This document shows, in pieces, positions 7,834 to 16,668 of a stretch of 64,000 bases of DNA. Position 1 is the stretch's first letter, and each line of letters begins with the position of its first letter. The position numbers were made by a program, and so were the translations under genes. The notes below the pieces were generated by a model. The model did no database searches. It was not told the origin of the DNA and worked only from the letters and a program-made list of their open reading frames with translations. This stretch comes from Allomuricauda sp. M10 (GTDB lineage Bacteria > Bacteroidota > Bacteroidia > Flavobacteriales > Flavobacteriaceae), in NCBI RefSeq assembly GCF_020782875.1, contig NZ_JAJGBN010000001.1, forward strand, positions 496,001 through 560,000. Reading direction: 5' to 3'.

Positions 7834-9045
7834 ATGAAAAAAACAACCCAAAAACCCAACTTTGAATTTGTGGCCATGATGGCCGCATTGATGTCGATCG
7901 TAGCCTTGGCCATAGATGCCATTCTACCGGCTATATCCAATATTGGGGAAGCCATTAAAAGTTACGATTCCACCGATAACCAATTGTTGGTTACCATGAT
8001 TTTTCTGGGTCTTGGGGTAGGACAGTTGTTTTTTGGGCCCATTTCGGACAGTTTTGGTAGAAAGCCTGTGGTTTATGTGGGATTTACCATTTTTTTGGTG
8101 GCCAGTATCATTTGTTTGGTAGCACCTTCCTTAGAGATTATGGTGGTCGGAAGAATTTTTCAGGGAATCGGACTTTCAGCACCCCGCACCATGGCCATTT
8201 CCATCATCAGGGATACCTATGAAGGCGATTACATGGCAAAGGTGATGTCGTTTGTTGTAGCATTCTTCATCTTGATTCCGGTAGTGGCTCCGGCGATTGG
8301 AAAATTGATTTTGGATGCCGCAGGCTGGCAGGCCATTTTTTATGTCCAGATGTTTTTTGTTTTTGTGGTGTCACTCTGGTTTTGGAAAAGACAGCCTGAA
8401 ACCCTACATCCGGAATACAAGATTCCGTTCTCTAGCCATGTGTTTGTTGATGGTGTGAAGGAGTTCGTAAAATACAAGGAAACTGTGGCCTTCACCATTA
8501 CTTCCGGATTGGTCACCGGTGCTTTTTTGGTGTATTTGAGTTCCGCCCAACATATTTTTGAGGACCAATATGCATTGAAAGAAGTGTTCCCATACATCTT
8601 TGCCGGACTGGCTGTTTCCATAGGGCTTTCCACTTTCTTGAATGGTACTTTGGTAATGCGTTTCGGGATGCGAAAATTGTCCCTAATGGCCACCATCGTA
8701 TTTTGTTTGGTAGCCTTGATCTATTCCGTGGTATTTTTGAATTCACCCAACCCCAGTATTTATGTTTTGGTGGGCTTTCTATCCGTTCAATTCTTTTGTC
8801 TTGGGTTCATGTGGGGTAATTTCCGATCCATCGCTATGGAACCCATTGGTCATATTGCTGGGATTGGTGCCGCCATCAACGGGTTTGTATCCACAATCCT
8901 TTCTATTCCCATTGCTACCTTTATCGGTGAGTTTGTGAAGAACAGCGTTTGGCCATTATTTGCTGGATTGGCCATTTGTGGATTATGCTCACTGGCAATT
9001 TTCTTGTTGGTCCATAGACCCAAGAAAAAGATTGTGACAGCTTGA
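7834..9045 (+). CDS. MFS transporter, Bcr/CflA drug-efflux type
   Basis: 403 residues from the ATG at 7834; the 40 codons upstream in the same frame do not look like protein and would include the promoter. Twelve hydrophobic segments are expected. The N-terminus (LAIDAILPAISNIGEAI) and the motif A loop GPISDSFGRKPVVY after helix 2 fit the Bcr/CflA group of proton-driven exporters (bicyclomycin, chloramphenicol and others), as does GRIFQGIGLSAPRTMAISII. The substrate is unknown. Its stop codon abuts the stop of anmK on the opposite strand with no base between, so the two genes converge. Confidence 0.87.
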   Translation: MKKTTQKPNFEFVAMMAALMSIVALAIDAILPAISNIGEAIKSYDSTDNQLLVTMIFLGLGVGQLFFGPISDSFGRKPVVYVGFTIFLVASIICLVAPSLEIMVVGRIFQGIGLSAPRTMAISIIRDTYEGDYMAKVMSFVVAFFILIPVVAPAIGKLILDAAGWQAIFYVQMFFVFVVSLWFWKRQPETLHPEYKIPFSSHVFVDGVKEFVKYKETVAFTITSGLVTGAFLVYLSSAQHIFEDQYALKEVFPYIFAGLAVSIGLSTFLNGTLVMRFGMRKLSLMATIVFCLVALIYSVVFLNSPNPSIYVLVGFLSVQFFCLGFMWGNFRSIAMEPIGHIAGIGAAINGFVSTILSIPIATFIGEFVKNSVWPLFAGLAICGLCSLAIFLLVHRPKKKIVTA

Positions 9046-10128
9046 TCAACCCTCTATTGGAAAGAAAACTTCCCCACTGCAGGAATCTGAGGTGGCCCCG
9101 GTAACGGAGCGCAACACATTTGTTTTTCCTTCAAGTCGAAGTACCCCCATCAAGGCAAAAACCAGAGCCTCTTTGTATGCAATCAAGATTTTTTCTGGTA
9201 TTGTCAATTCAATATTAGGACCCAACTTTTCTTGAAGGGTGTCCATATAAAATTGATTTAAGGCTCCACCTCCCGTAGCAAGCATCTTGTTTTTGGGTTT
9301 ACTGCTATGTTTATGTACAACAAAGGCAATCTGCTCACAATTGTGGTGGATCAAGGTGTATAATTTATCGGCATGGCTACCTGATGATGCATCTATCAAT
9401 GGCACCACCTCACTGGTAAACCATTCATATCCTGTTGATTTTGGATAGGGCAGATTGTAATACTCCAGACTGTTCAACTTTCTCAGCAAGTTGTGATCCA
9501 AACTTCCCGAACGGGCCAATTTTCCATTTTCATCGTAGGAAAGTCCCAACTGGTGGGTAATATAGTTCAAGGGCATGTTGGCCATGCCAATGTCATAAGC
9601 GATTCGCTCCCCATTTTTTTCAAAGGAGATATTACTGATGCCGCCTAAATTCAAACAAAAATCGAATTCATGAAACAATAGTCGGTCACCAATGGGGACC
9701 AAGGGGGCTCCTTGTCCCTTAAGTGAAACATCTTTGGTGCGGAAATCGCAAACCACTTGTTTGCCGCTAGTGTTTGCCAAGAGTTGTCCATCGCCCAATT
9801 GAAAGGTAATCCCATCTTCAGGACGATGGTGCGAGGTATGTCCATGGCTGGCGATAAAATCAACTTCATCCTCCAACTCATTTATGAACTGTTCGGATTG
9901 TTCCCCTAACCATTTGCCATAATCTTGGTGTAATTGGGCATGATCAGCTTCTGAAAGATAGATGGCATTTTTGAGGTAATCCCTCATTTCATCAGAATAG
10001 GGGATATCCTTGGTCTGCTTTATTTGAAAGTTCCAATGCCCGTTTTCTTCCCAAATATGGCAGTAGGCCATGTCCAATCCATCCAAAGAGGTGCCTGACA
10101 TTAATCCCAAAACTTTGTATTTGCTCAT
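9046..10128 (-). CDS. anmK: anhydro-N-acetylmuramic acid kinase
   Basis: 360 residues. The ATP-binding start VLGLMSGTSLDGLDMA, DFIASHGHTSHHRP, the GDGQLLA segment and LNLGGISN are signatures of AnmK, an ASKHA-fold kinase. It opens the 1,6-anhydro ring of anhMurNAc with ATP and water to give MurNAc-6-phosphate in the cytoplasm, the step between NagZ and MurQ in peptidoglycan recycling. Its ATG overlaps the nagZ stop by four bases (ATGA), so the two are translationally coupled. It is the last gene of the leftward GHL10-ampG-nagZ-anmK operon. Confidence 0.94.
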   Translation of the reverse strand: MSKYKVLGLMSGTSLDGLDMAYCHIWEENGHWNFQIKQTKDIPYSDEMRDYLKNAIYLSEADHAQLHQDYGKWLGEQSEQFINELEDEVDFIASHGHTSHHRPEDGITFQLGDGQLLANTSGKQVVCDFRTKDVSLKGQGAPLVPIGDRLLFHEFDFCLNLGGISNISFEKNGERIAYDIGMANMPLNYITHQLGLSYDENGKLARSGSLDHNLLRKLNSLEYYNLPYPKSTGYEWFTSEVVPLIDASSGSHADKLYTLIHHNCEQIAFVVHKHSSKPKNKMLATGGGALNQFYMDTLQEKLGPNIELTIPEKILIAYKEALVFALMGVLRLEGKTNVLRSVTGATSDSCSGEVFFPIEG

Positions 10129-11720
10129 AGACTAAAAGTTTTAAGTTGGACGGGAAGCAAACCTTTGGCTTTGGTCTTGCCCAGAAAATGTTGAAGGGCC
10201 TCTTCTTGAAATTCAGGAAAATCTTGATAAACAATGACCACATTTGTCTCGGGAAGAACACCTAAAATATCCAAAACATAGGGATTGCCGAATAGATAAA
10301 GCAGCACTTTCTTGCTGTTGATTATGGATTTAATGGATTGCAAAACAACTTCATCAAAACCAAATTGATCCTTGGGTTTAACGGCTGGTGGGAAAATGGA
10401 CAAAACTACAGTTTGCGTTTCATCAAGTTTTTGCTGGATGATCCCTTGGTCCGAAGGAATGTTCAAAACTGGGCTGCCAAAAGCTTCCTCCAACCCTTTG
10501 GAGAAAAGGTTGGTTTTACTATTACTTATCGCTAAATTCAGGAAATTTGAAAATCTGATTTCTTCAAGTATATCTTTTTGGCCAAACCATTCGGTTAGAC
10601 AGTTCTGGGCAATCTCGCTATTGATTTTGGAGGCTGTTTCCCAGTCCAACCCATCTGATTTATTTGTATTGGAAAACGCTTTTTCCTTCAGTTTCCAAAT
10701 CCGTTCAAAACTGGCTTCAATTCGGTTTTGGCTTTCATTTTGAAGAATGATGTCAATACCTTCTTTGATATTTTCACTAAAACAGAGGACATCCATTCCA
10801 GCGGAAAAAGACTTCGCTTCCAACGTTCCTTTTTCCGGAAAGGTCTTGGATACAGCGTGCATGTTCAGGGCATCGGAAATGATGACACCGTCAAACCCCA
10901 TTTGATTTCGCAACAGACCCGTAATGATCTTGTGTGAAGTGGTCGAAGGGCCTTCGCTGTCCAACTGTGGAAGTAACAAATGTCCGACCATAACCGAATC
11001 CACTCCTTTTTGGATCAATTGTTGAAAGGGGTAAAGTTCATTGTTTTGCAACTCCCTCGAAGATTTGTCGATTACGGGCAAACCTAAATGGGAATCGGTT
11101 GCAGTATCCCCATGACCTGGAAAATGTTTGAGAGAATTTAAAATTCCAGCTTCTGACATGCCCTGGATATAGGCATCAGACTTGGAAAATACTTGTTGCT
11201 TGTCATCCCCAAAAGAACGATAACCGATCACTGGATTTTCAGGATTGTTGTTGATGTCTACCACGGGAGCCAAGTTCCAATGGATACCTGCACTGAGGCA
11301 GTCCTGCCCAATAGCTTTCCCAGTTTGGTAAATTAGGTCCTCTCCATTTTGTAATGCACCTAAAGTGATCGCATACGGATATTGTGGGGTATTTTCAATA
11401 CGCATAGCCAGTCCCCATTCTGCATCAATGGCAATTAAAAGCGGGATTTTAGCTGCTTTTTGATAGCGGTCAATGAGTTCCACCAAGCGGTCATAACTTT
11501 TTTCATTGTGGACAATCTGTTTCTTGCCTTCAAAATTGGTTGCGGCACTGGCACGGCTATGGAAGAAACAAAGCGACCCGATATGGTGTTCTGTGATCAG
11601 TTGTTCCATTTTCTGGACTTCTTCCTCAGTATCGTTGATAAAAACAGCAGGCATGAACAGTTGGCCCACTTTCTGGGATAGTGTAACCTGATCTTTGGGT
11701 GGTAAATGAAGCTTATTCAT
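10125..11720 (-). CDS. nagZ: beta-N-acetylglucosaminidase, GH3 (NagZ-like)
   Basis: 531 residues from the ATG at 11720, which overlaps the end of the AmpG-like gene by 8 bases; a longer frame to 11825 lies wholly inside that gene. The GH3 TIM barrel shows KHFPGHGDTATDSHLGLP with the acid/base histidine motif, and GVIISDALNMHAV with the nucleophile aspartate. The C-terminal 190 residues form the second GH3 domain. There is no signal peptide, consistent with cytoplasmic removal of GlcNAc from imported GlcNAc-anhMurNAc peptides. Larger secreted Bacteroidota GH3 proteins fused to beta-lactamase domains exist; this one has no such fusion. Confidence 0.9.
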   Translation of the reverse strand: MNKLHLPPKDQVTLSQKVGQLFMPAVFINDTEEEVQKMEQLITEHHIGSLCFFHSRASAATNFEGKKQIVHNEKSYDRLVELIDRYQKAAKIPLLIAIDAEWGLAMRIENTPQYPYAITLGALQNGEDLIYQTGKAIGQDCLSAGIHWNLAPVVDINNNPENPVIGYRSFGDDKQQVFSKSDAYIQGMSEAGILNSLKHFPGHGDTATDSHLGLPVIDKSSRELQNNELYPFQQLIQKGVDSVMVGHLLLPQLDSEGPSTTSHKIITGLLRNQMGFDGVIISDALNMHAVSKTFPEKGTLEAKSFSAGMDVLCFSENIKEGIDIILQNESQNRIEASFERIWKLKEKAFSNTNKSDGLDWETASKINSEIAQNCLTEWFGQKDILEEIRFSNFLNLAISNSKTNLFSKGLEEAFGSPVLNIPSDQGIIQQKLDETQTVVLSIFPPAVKPKDQFGFDEVVLQSIKSIINSKKVLLYLFGNPYVLDILGVLPETNVVIVYQDFPEFQEEALQHFLGKTKAKGLLPVQLKTFSL

Positions 11721-12993
11721 CAATTTCCACGGTTTTTTTACCATAATCGGCAGGGTAATCCAAATAACGCAATACAAGGAACGCCGGAATCGCGGCAATG
11801 ACCACCCAAATGAAGAATCCATCATACCCCAACCATTCCTGAATATATCCGCTGAGCATTCCGGGGAGCATCATGCCCAACGCCATAAAACCAGTGGCAA
11901 TGGCGTAATGAGAGGTTTTGGAAGCTCCATCGGCCACATAAATCAGGTACATCAAAAATGCGGCAAAACCGAATCCATATCCAAATTGCTCAATGATCAC
12001 GGTTCCCACAACGGCATAAATACTGGTGCTCTGGGTAACAGCCAAGACAGCGTACAAAGCATTGGGCAGATTGAGCGCCAAAAGCATGGGGAGCATCCAT
12101 TTTTTAAGTCCATCACGGGAAATTAAAATACCGCCTGCAATTCCTCCTAAGGAAAGCATGATTACCCCGACAGTGCCATAAATAGTGCCTACTGCTTCGG
12201 TGGAAAAGCCTAGCCCGCCAACCTCCAATTTGTCCAAAAGAAAAGGGGACGCCATTTTAACCAATTGCGATTCGCCCAAACGATAGGTTAGAATGAACAA
12301 CAATACCCAGCCAATCTGCTTTTTTTGGAAAAAGGAAGCGAATACTTCTAAAAACCCTGTTGGTTTGGTTTCCTTTTCAATTGAACTTTCCTCATATTTT
12401 GGCGTGGCAAAAAAATTGGAAATCGTCAAAGCTAGCATCAAAACTGAGGCACTGATCATGGTTAGGGACCATGCTTTGGTGTTGTCTCCGTATTTGTTCT
12501 CCAGATATCCTGCAAAAATAACCAGGAGTCCTTGCCCTGTAATCATGGCCAATCGGTAAAATGTGCTCCGTAGCCCAATAAAAAAGGATTGTTTTTTCTG
12601 GGTAAGTCCGATCATGTAATAACCATCGGAAGCAATATCGTTAGTGGCCGAAGCAAATGCTGCCATCCAAAAAAAGGCAAGGGTGATGATGAAAAATGAG
12701 TTGGAGGAAACAAAGAATCCAATACCTAAAAATGCCAGTGAAATGACCAATTGCATCATCAAAAACCATTTGCGTTTGGTTCCCTTTAAATCTACAATGG
12801 GGCTCCACAAAGGTTTGATGACCCAAGGTAGGTACAACCAACTCGTATATAGTCCAATTTCAGCGTTTCCAATGCCTAAACGTTTGTACATGATCACGGA
12901 AACGGTCACCACCAAAATATAGGGGATACCTTGTGTGAAATACAGGAAGGGAATCCATAGCCAGGCATTTTTATCTTTCGGAGCTATATTCAT
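11713..12993 (-). CDS. AmpG-like muropeptide permease (MFS)
   Basis: 426 residues with about twelve membrane helices. The N-terminal PFLYFTQGIPYILVVTVSVIMYKRLGI and LPWVIKPLWSPIVD match the AmpG branch of the major facilitator family, whose members import GlcNAc-anhydroMurNAc peptides. The call is strengthened by context: the downstream genes nagZ and anmK, overlapping this gene and each other, process exactly that substrate. The start lies 9 bases after the GHL10 stop. Transport of free anhydro-disaccharides rather than peptides is an alternative that sequence cannot exclude. Confidence 0.82.
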   Translation of the reverse strand: MNIAPKDKNAWLWIPFLYFTQGIPYILVVTVSVIMYKRLGIGNAEIGLYTSWLYLPWVIKPLWSPIVDLKGTKRKWFLMMQLVISLAFLGIGFFVSSNSFFIITLAFFWMAAFASATNDIASDGYYMIGLTQKKQSFFIGLRSTFYRLAMITGQGLLVIFAGYLENKYGDNTKAWSLTMISASVLMLALTISNFFATPKYEESSIEKETKPTGFLEVFASFFQKKQIGWVLLFILTYRLGESQLVKMASPFLLDKLEVGGLGFSTEAVGTIYGTVGVIMLSLGGIAGGILISRDGLKKWMLPMLLALNLPNALYAVLAVTQSTSIYAVVGTVIIEQFGYGFGFAAFLMYLIYVADGASKTSHYAIATGFMALGMMLPGMLSGYIQEWLGYDGFFIWVVIAAIPAFLVLRYLDYPADYGKKTVEIDE

Positions 12994-13002
12994 TTTGGAC
13001 TT

Positions 13003-14493
13003 TTATTTGGTTTTAAGGTTGAGCACTTGCATGTCACTCTCATTCCCGTAAGCATCGATGATAGTGATCGCCAGATTCTTATTTGCATATTTTGATGCTA
13101 ATTCTGCCAGAAAACAGTGTCGGTCATTGTTTTCGGAAAAATATTCTTTAATCAATAGTTGACGTTGCTTTCCTTTAATTAGGTATAGATTGATGAAACG
13201 AGGAACACTGTCCGAGTACGAGACACAAAGCTCCAATTGTCCATTATCCTTTTTGATAGATTCAATGTTGGGCGATTGAATGTTGCTTTTAACCTGGTTC
13301 AAAGGGCCTGGATTTTTGGCCGGTAATTGATAAAACTTCCGTTCCAGTTTTTGGTTCACTTTTTCATGGTTTCCCATCAAGGATTTGGCGCTGAAAAAAA
13401 TGTTGCCGTTCACATGCTCCAATTTCCTTGAGAATTTAAGCTGTTTGGGAATTTCGTTATCCTTGTTCCAAGCTTCGTCGCTGTTGTTTTTGATTTTGTA
13501 AACGCCATTGCCTATGTACAGATGGGTGTTTGGGGTGGCTTGGTTCCACCACGAAGTGATTTTTTTATGCGAAGCCAAGGGGAAATTCAGGCTCCAATAT
13601 ACTTGAGGTGCCAAATAATCTAACCACCCTTTTTGTACCCAAAGTAGGGGGTCGGCATACAAGTCCTCAAAAGTGGTCTGTCCCGCTTGGGTATCGGAAC
13701 CTCTTGGGTCTGTGCTTTTGTTTTTCCATACCCCAAATGGACTAATCCCGAACTGCACCCAAGGTTTGTTTGTTTTTATAGTTTTGTGTACATCACTAAC
13801 TAGCGAGTCTACATTGCTTCTTCTCCAATCCTCCAAAGTTTGGTTGGGTAAACCATATTCAGCAAAGGAGGAAGCATCTTCAAAAACTTCCCCTTCCACT
13901 TTATAGGGATAAAAGTAGTCATCAAAATGGATAGCATCTACCTCATAATTCGAAACCAGTTCCTTTATGATTTGGTTGAATTTGTCCCGTACTTCGGGAA
14001 TTCCTGGGTTGTAGTAGTATTTCCCCCCATATTTTACCATCCAATCTCGATGTTGATAAAAATCATGGGACTTAGCCAAGGCTGTAGTATCCAAATTTAC
14101 CGAGGCCCGGTAGGGATTCAGCCAAGCATGGAATTCCATACCTCGTTTGTGGGTCTCTTCAATCATCCATTTTAAAGGATGGTCAAATCCTTTTGGGGCT
14201 TCACCTTCTTTACCGGAAAGATATTTGGACCAAGGGGCCAAATCGGTTTCATATAAAGCATCTCCGGCCGTTCGCACCTGAACGATAGCTGCGTTGAAAT
14301 TTAGTTTCTTATAAAAATCCAGTATGGCAATGAAGTCCTTTTTTTTCTTCTCAACATCATCTTCTGGGTGTTTAGGCCAGTCAATATTGGCCACGGTAGC
14401 AATCCAAACACCCCTGAATTCTTCTTTGGGTGCTTTGGTTACGGCACAGGATAGGAGTAAAATAAAAGGAATAAAATAAAGGATTCTTCTCAT
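13003..14493 (-). CDS. GHL10-family (DUF187, YddW/DigH-like) glycosidase lipoprotein
   Basis: 496 residues with a lipoprotein signal peptide (FILLLSC, cysteine at 16). The GHL10 barrel begins FRGVWIATVANIDWP and includes AAIVQVRTAGDALY, GMEFHAWLNPYRA and AIHFDDYFYPY, with acidic residues in the expected catalytic loop. The E. coli relative YddW/DigH acts on denuded peptidoglycan glycan strands. Here it heads the operon that imports and breaks down anhydro-muropeptides, so a role releasing glycan fragments at the envelope is a reasonable inference. The final 130 residues look like a beta-rich accessory domain. A strong hairpin terminator lies upstream, between it and nagB. Confidence 0.85.
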   Translation of the reverse strand: MRRILYFIPFILLLSCAVTKAPKEEFRGVWIATVANIDWPKHPEDDVEKKKKDFIAILDFYKKLNFNAAIVQVRTAGDALYETDLAPWSKYLSGKEGEAPKGFDHPLKWMIEETHKRGMEFHAWLNPYRASVNLDTTALAKSHDFYQHRDWMVKYGGKYYYNPGIPEVRDKFNQIIKELVSNYEVDAIHFDDYFYPYKVEGEVFEDASSFAEYGLPNQTLEDWRRSNVDSLVSDVHKTIKTNKPWVQFGISPFGVWKNKSTDPRGSDTQAGQTTFEDLYADPLLWVQKGWLDYLAPQVYWSLNFPLASHKKITSWWNQATPNTHLYIGNGVYKIKNNSDEAWNKDNEIPKQLKFSRKLEHVNGNIFFSAKSLMGNHEKVNQKLERKFYQLPAKNPGPLNQVKSNIQSPNIESIKKDNGQLELCVSYSDSVPRFINLYLIKGKQRQLLIKEYFSENNDRHCFLAELASKYANKNLAITIIDAYGNESDMQVLNLKTK

Positions 14494-14504
14494 AAAGGCG
14501 AATA

Positions 14505-14540
14505 AAAAAGGCCTACGATATACTAAATGTAGGCCTTTTT
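14505..14540 (-). terminator. intrinsic terminator after nagB
   Basis: Perfect 12-bp arms AAAAAGGCCTAC (14505-14516) and GTAGGCCTTTTT (14529-14540) with a 12-base loop. Read leftward, the stem ends in a run of U. It separates nagB transcription from the downstream GHL10 operon; the stem also works on the other strand. Confidence 0.85.
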
Positions 14541-14566
14541 AAATTAAGTCTAATAATATTGAACGT

Positions 14567-16504
14567 TTAGAAATGATATCTTACAAAGCCTTCCATAGCT
14601 TCGTATTCAGCCATTCCCAAGGCGTTGTATCTATTGGCGGTATCCTTGTTCCTTTGCTCCGCACGTTGCCAAAACTCCCTTTCGTCATTACCAGGGAACA
14701 TGGCGCTATCCTTTTGGGATTGGTGTTTGAAGATGGCATTTTTCTTTCGTGCCATGTCCTTGGGGCCAATAGGAATGGCCATTTCCATATCCGCAATGTC
14801 CCATTCCTGCCAAGCTCCTCTATATAACCATACATAGCAATTTCTGATCCAGTCCACTCGGTCATCCTTCAGTTTTTGCAAGGCCCTAAAAACACTATCC
14901 AAGCACACCCTGTGTGTGCCATGGGGGTCGGAAAGGTCACCTGCGGCAAAAATTTGATGGGGCTTCAGTCTGTTCAACAAATCGTAAGTAATTTGGATGT
15001 CCTCGTCGGAGAGCGGTTTTTTCCTGACCGCTCCTGTTTCGTAGAAAGGAAGGTTGAGGAAGTGTGCGTTTTCTTCTTTAACCCCACAATACCTACAGGC
15101 GGCCAAGGCTTCTCCTTTTCTGATCAGTCCTTTAAACTGTTGTACTTCAGGGCTGTCCACTTCACCGGGTTTCTTGTTGGCCAAAAACTTCCGGACTTCC
15201 TTGAATTTCTTTTTAAGTTCTTTGTTTTCTTGTTGAATGTCGGTAGCGAAATCCAAAAATCGGATGACCTCATCATCAAAAACGGCAATGTTACCAGAAG
15301 TTTGATAAGCCACGTGCACGTGATGGCCTTGATCCACAAGTCGTAACAAGGTGCCACCCATCGAAATTACGTCATCATCAGGGTGCGGACTGAAAATAAG
15401 CGAAGTTTTTGGGAATGGTTCCGCACGCTCTGGCCTTTGACTGTCATCCGCATTGGGTTTTCCACCGGGCCAACCTGTAATGGTATGTTGTAACTCATTG
15501 AAAACATTAAGGTTGATTTGTTCGGCAGAACCAATTTCGGCAATAAGGTTCCCCATTCCGTATTCATTGTAATCTTCGTTGGTCAATTTCAAAATGGCTT
15601 TGCCCAATGTTTCCGAAAGCCAGATGGCTGCCTTCTTGATCAATTTGTCGTTCCACTCACATTCGGTAACCAACCATGGTGTTTTTATCCTGGTCAAATT
15701 GGAAGCAGCTGCGCTATCCACTACAAAATCACAATTTTCATGGTGTTGTAGGAAGGTGGCCGGCACGGACTCCTTGATTTTCCCTTCCACGGCTTGGTAA
15801 ATGATGTTCGATTTTCCTTCACCCCAAGCCATCAATATGATCTTTTTGGCTCCCATGATGGTTCCAACGCCCATGGTGATGGCTCTTTTGGGTACATTTT
15901 CTTCCCCGAAGAAATCACTGGCAGCATCCAAACGGGTAACCCTGTCCAAGCGCACCAAACGCGTTTTTGAATTTAAGGAAGATCCAGGTTCGTTGAACCC
16001 GATATGCCCCGTTCTACCAATTCCAAGAATTTGGATGTCGATACCGCCTACATTTTGAATTTTCTCCTCATAATCCATGCAGTATTTCCTGATTTCGTCT
16101 TTGGAAAGGCTACCATCGGGAATATGGACGTTGTAAGGTTCAATATCAATATGGTCGAACAAATGCTCGTTCATGAAACGCTTGTAACTGTGAATGGAGG
16201 TAGGGTCCATCGGGAAATATTCGTCCAAGTTGAACGTGACCACGTTTTTAAAACTCAAGCGACCTTCTTTGTAGAACTGTACCAAGTAATCGTACACTTT
16301 GGTTGGGGTAGAACCTGTAGCCAAACCTAGTACGGCTTTTTTGCCCTCTTGCTGCTTCTGATTGATCAGCCCGGCAATTTCGTTGGCCACATACCACGAA
16401 GCGCTTTCGGAGTCTTCATAAATGTGGGTGTTGATTTTTTCGAATTTGACGGTTTCAGTGTCAAGAGGTTCGAGTTTCATGGATTTTTTGACCAATTCTT
16501 GCAT
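14567..16504 (-). CDS. nagB: glucosamine-6-phosphate deaminase fused to a PIG-L/LmbE deacetylase domain
   Basis: 645 residues in two parts. Residues about 20-300 are NagB: VTFNLDEYFPMD holds the ring-opening acid/base aspartate and GIGRTGHIGFNEPGSSLNS the active-site loop. After a linker, residues about 370-600 are PIG-L/LmbE: FSPHPDDDVISMGGTLLRL carries the HPDD zinc motif and SDPHGTHRVC the later histidine. This fusion recurs in Bacteroidota. NagB turns GlcN-6-P into fructose-6-P; the second domain could supply GlcNAc-6-P deacetylation, since no nagA is nearby, but that is inference. The aspartate of the E. coli D141-H143-E148 triad is threonine here. The gene is divergent from the DeoR regulator. 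Confidence 0.92.
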   Translation of the reverse strand: MQELVKKSMKLEPLDTETVKFEKINTHIYEDSESASWYVANEIAGLINQKQQEGKKAVLGLATGSTPTKVYDYLVQFYKEGRLSFKNVVTFNLDEYFPMDPTSIHSYKRFMNEHLFDHIDIEPYNVHIPDGSLSKDEIRKYCMDYEEKIQNVGGIDIQILGIGRTGHIGFNEPGSSLNSKTRLVRLDRVTRLDAASDFFGEENVPKRAITMGVGTIMGAKKIILMAWGEGKSNIIYQAVEGKIKESVPATFLQHHENCDFVVDSAAASNLTRIKTPWLVTECEWNDKLIKKAAIWLSETLGKAILKLTNEDYNEYGMGNLIAEIGSAEQINLNVFNELQHTITGWPGGKPNADDSQRPERAEPFPKTSLIFSPHPDDDVISMGGTLLRLVDQGHHVHVAYQTSGNIAVFDDEVIRFLDFATDIQQENKELKKKFKEVRKFLANKKPGEVDSPEVQQFKGLIRKGEALAACRYCGVKEENAHFLNLPFYETGAVRKKPLSDEDIQITYDLLNRLKPHQIFAAGDLSDPHGTHRVCLDSVFRALQKLKDDRVDWIRNCYVWLYRGAWQEWDIADMEMAIPIGPKDMARKKNAIFKHQSQKDSAMFPGNDEREFWQRAEQRNKDTANRYNALGMAEYEAMEGFVRYHF

Positions 16505-16535
16505 GTTTTGATGCTATTAAGGATTTAAAACTGAA

Positions 16536-16543
16536 CAAATATA
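16536..16543 (-). promoter_or_regulatory. predicted -7 box of nagB
   Basis: Read leftward, TATATTTG is a perfect TAnnTTTG match and would start transcription about 25 bases before the nagB ATG. The TTTGC repeat block lies immediately upstream and covers the -33 region, so repressor binding there would block this promoter. Confidence 0.5.
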
Positions 16544-16549
16544 AAATAT

Positions 16550-16589
16550 TTTGCTGTTATTTGCGGTAAATTTGCTGTTTTTTGCTTTT
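16550..16589 (+). promoter_or_regulatory. four phased TTTGC direct repeats, candidate operator
   Basis: TTTGCTGTT at 16550, TTTGCGGTA at 16560, TTTGCTGTT at 16571 and TTTGCTTTT at 16581 give spacings of 10, 11 and 10 bases, about one DNA turn. The block lies between the divergent nagB and deoR promoters, which suggests binding of regulator subunits on one face of the helix. The DeoR-family product of the adjacent gene is the obvious candidate. Confidence 0.6.
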
Positions 16590-16609
16590 TTAATACAATA
16601 TTTACTTTG
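16581..16609 (+). promoter_or_regulatory. possible promoter of the deoR-murQ operon
   Basis: TTTG (16581-16584, also the last operator-like repeat) and TTACTTTG (16602-16609, one mismatch to TAnnTTTG) have the expected spacing. The start point would fall near 16616, upstream of the preferred start codons at 16669 and 16678. Confidence 0.4.
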
Positions 16610-16668
16610 CCTTAATGTTAAACGGCATAATCTATAATAGTTTTCTACTTTTGATTTTGAATCCAAAT

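Noticed and set aside
10125-11825. Longer NagZ start at 11825 giving a 35-residue N-terminal extension
   Set aside because: The extension is antisense-free but sits inside the end of the AmpG-like gene and has no conserved character; the ATG at 11720 overlaps the stop in the usual 8-base way.
13673-13906. Plus-strand frames within the GHL10 gene
   Set aside because: Short shadows of a well-supported gene, with no motifs or start signals.
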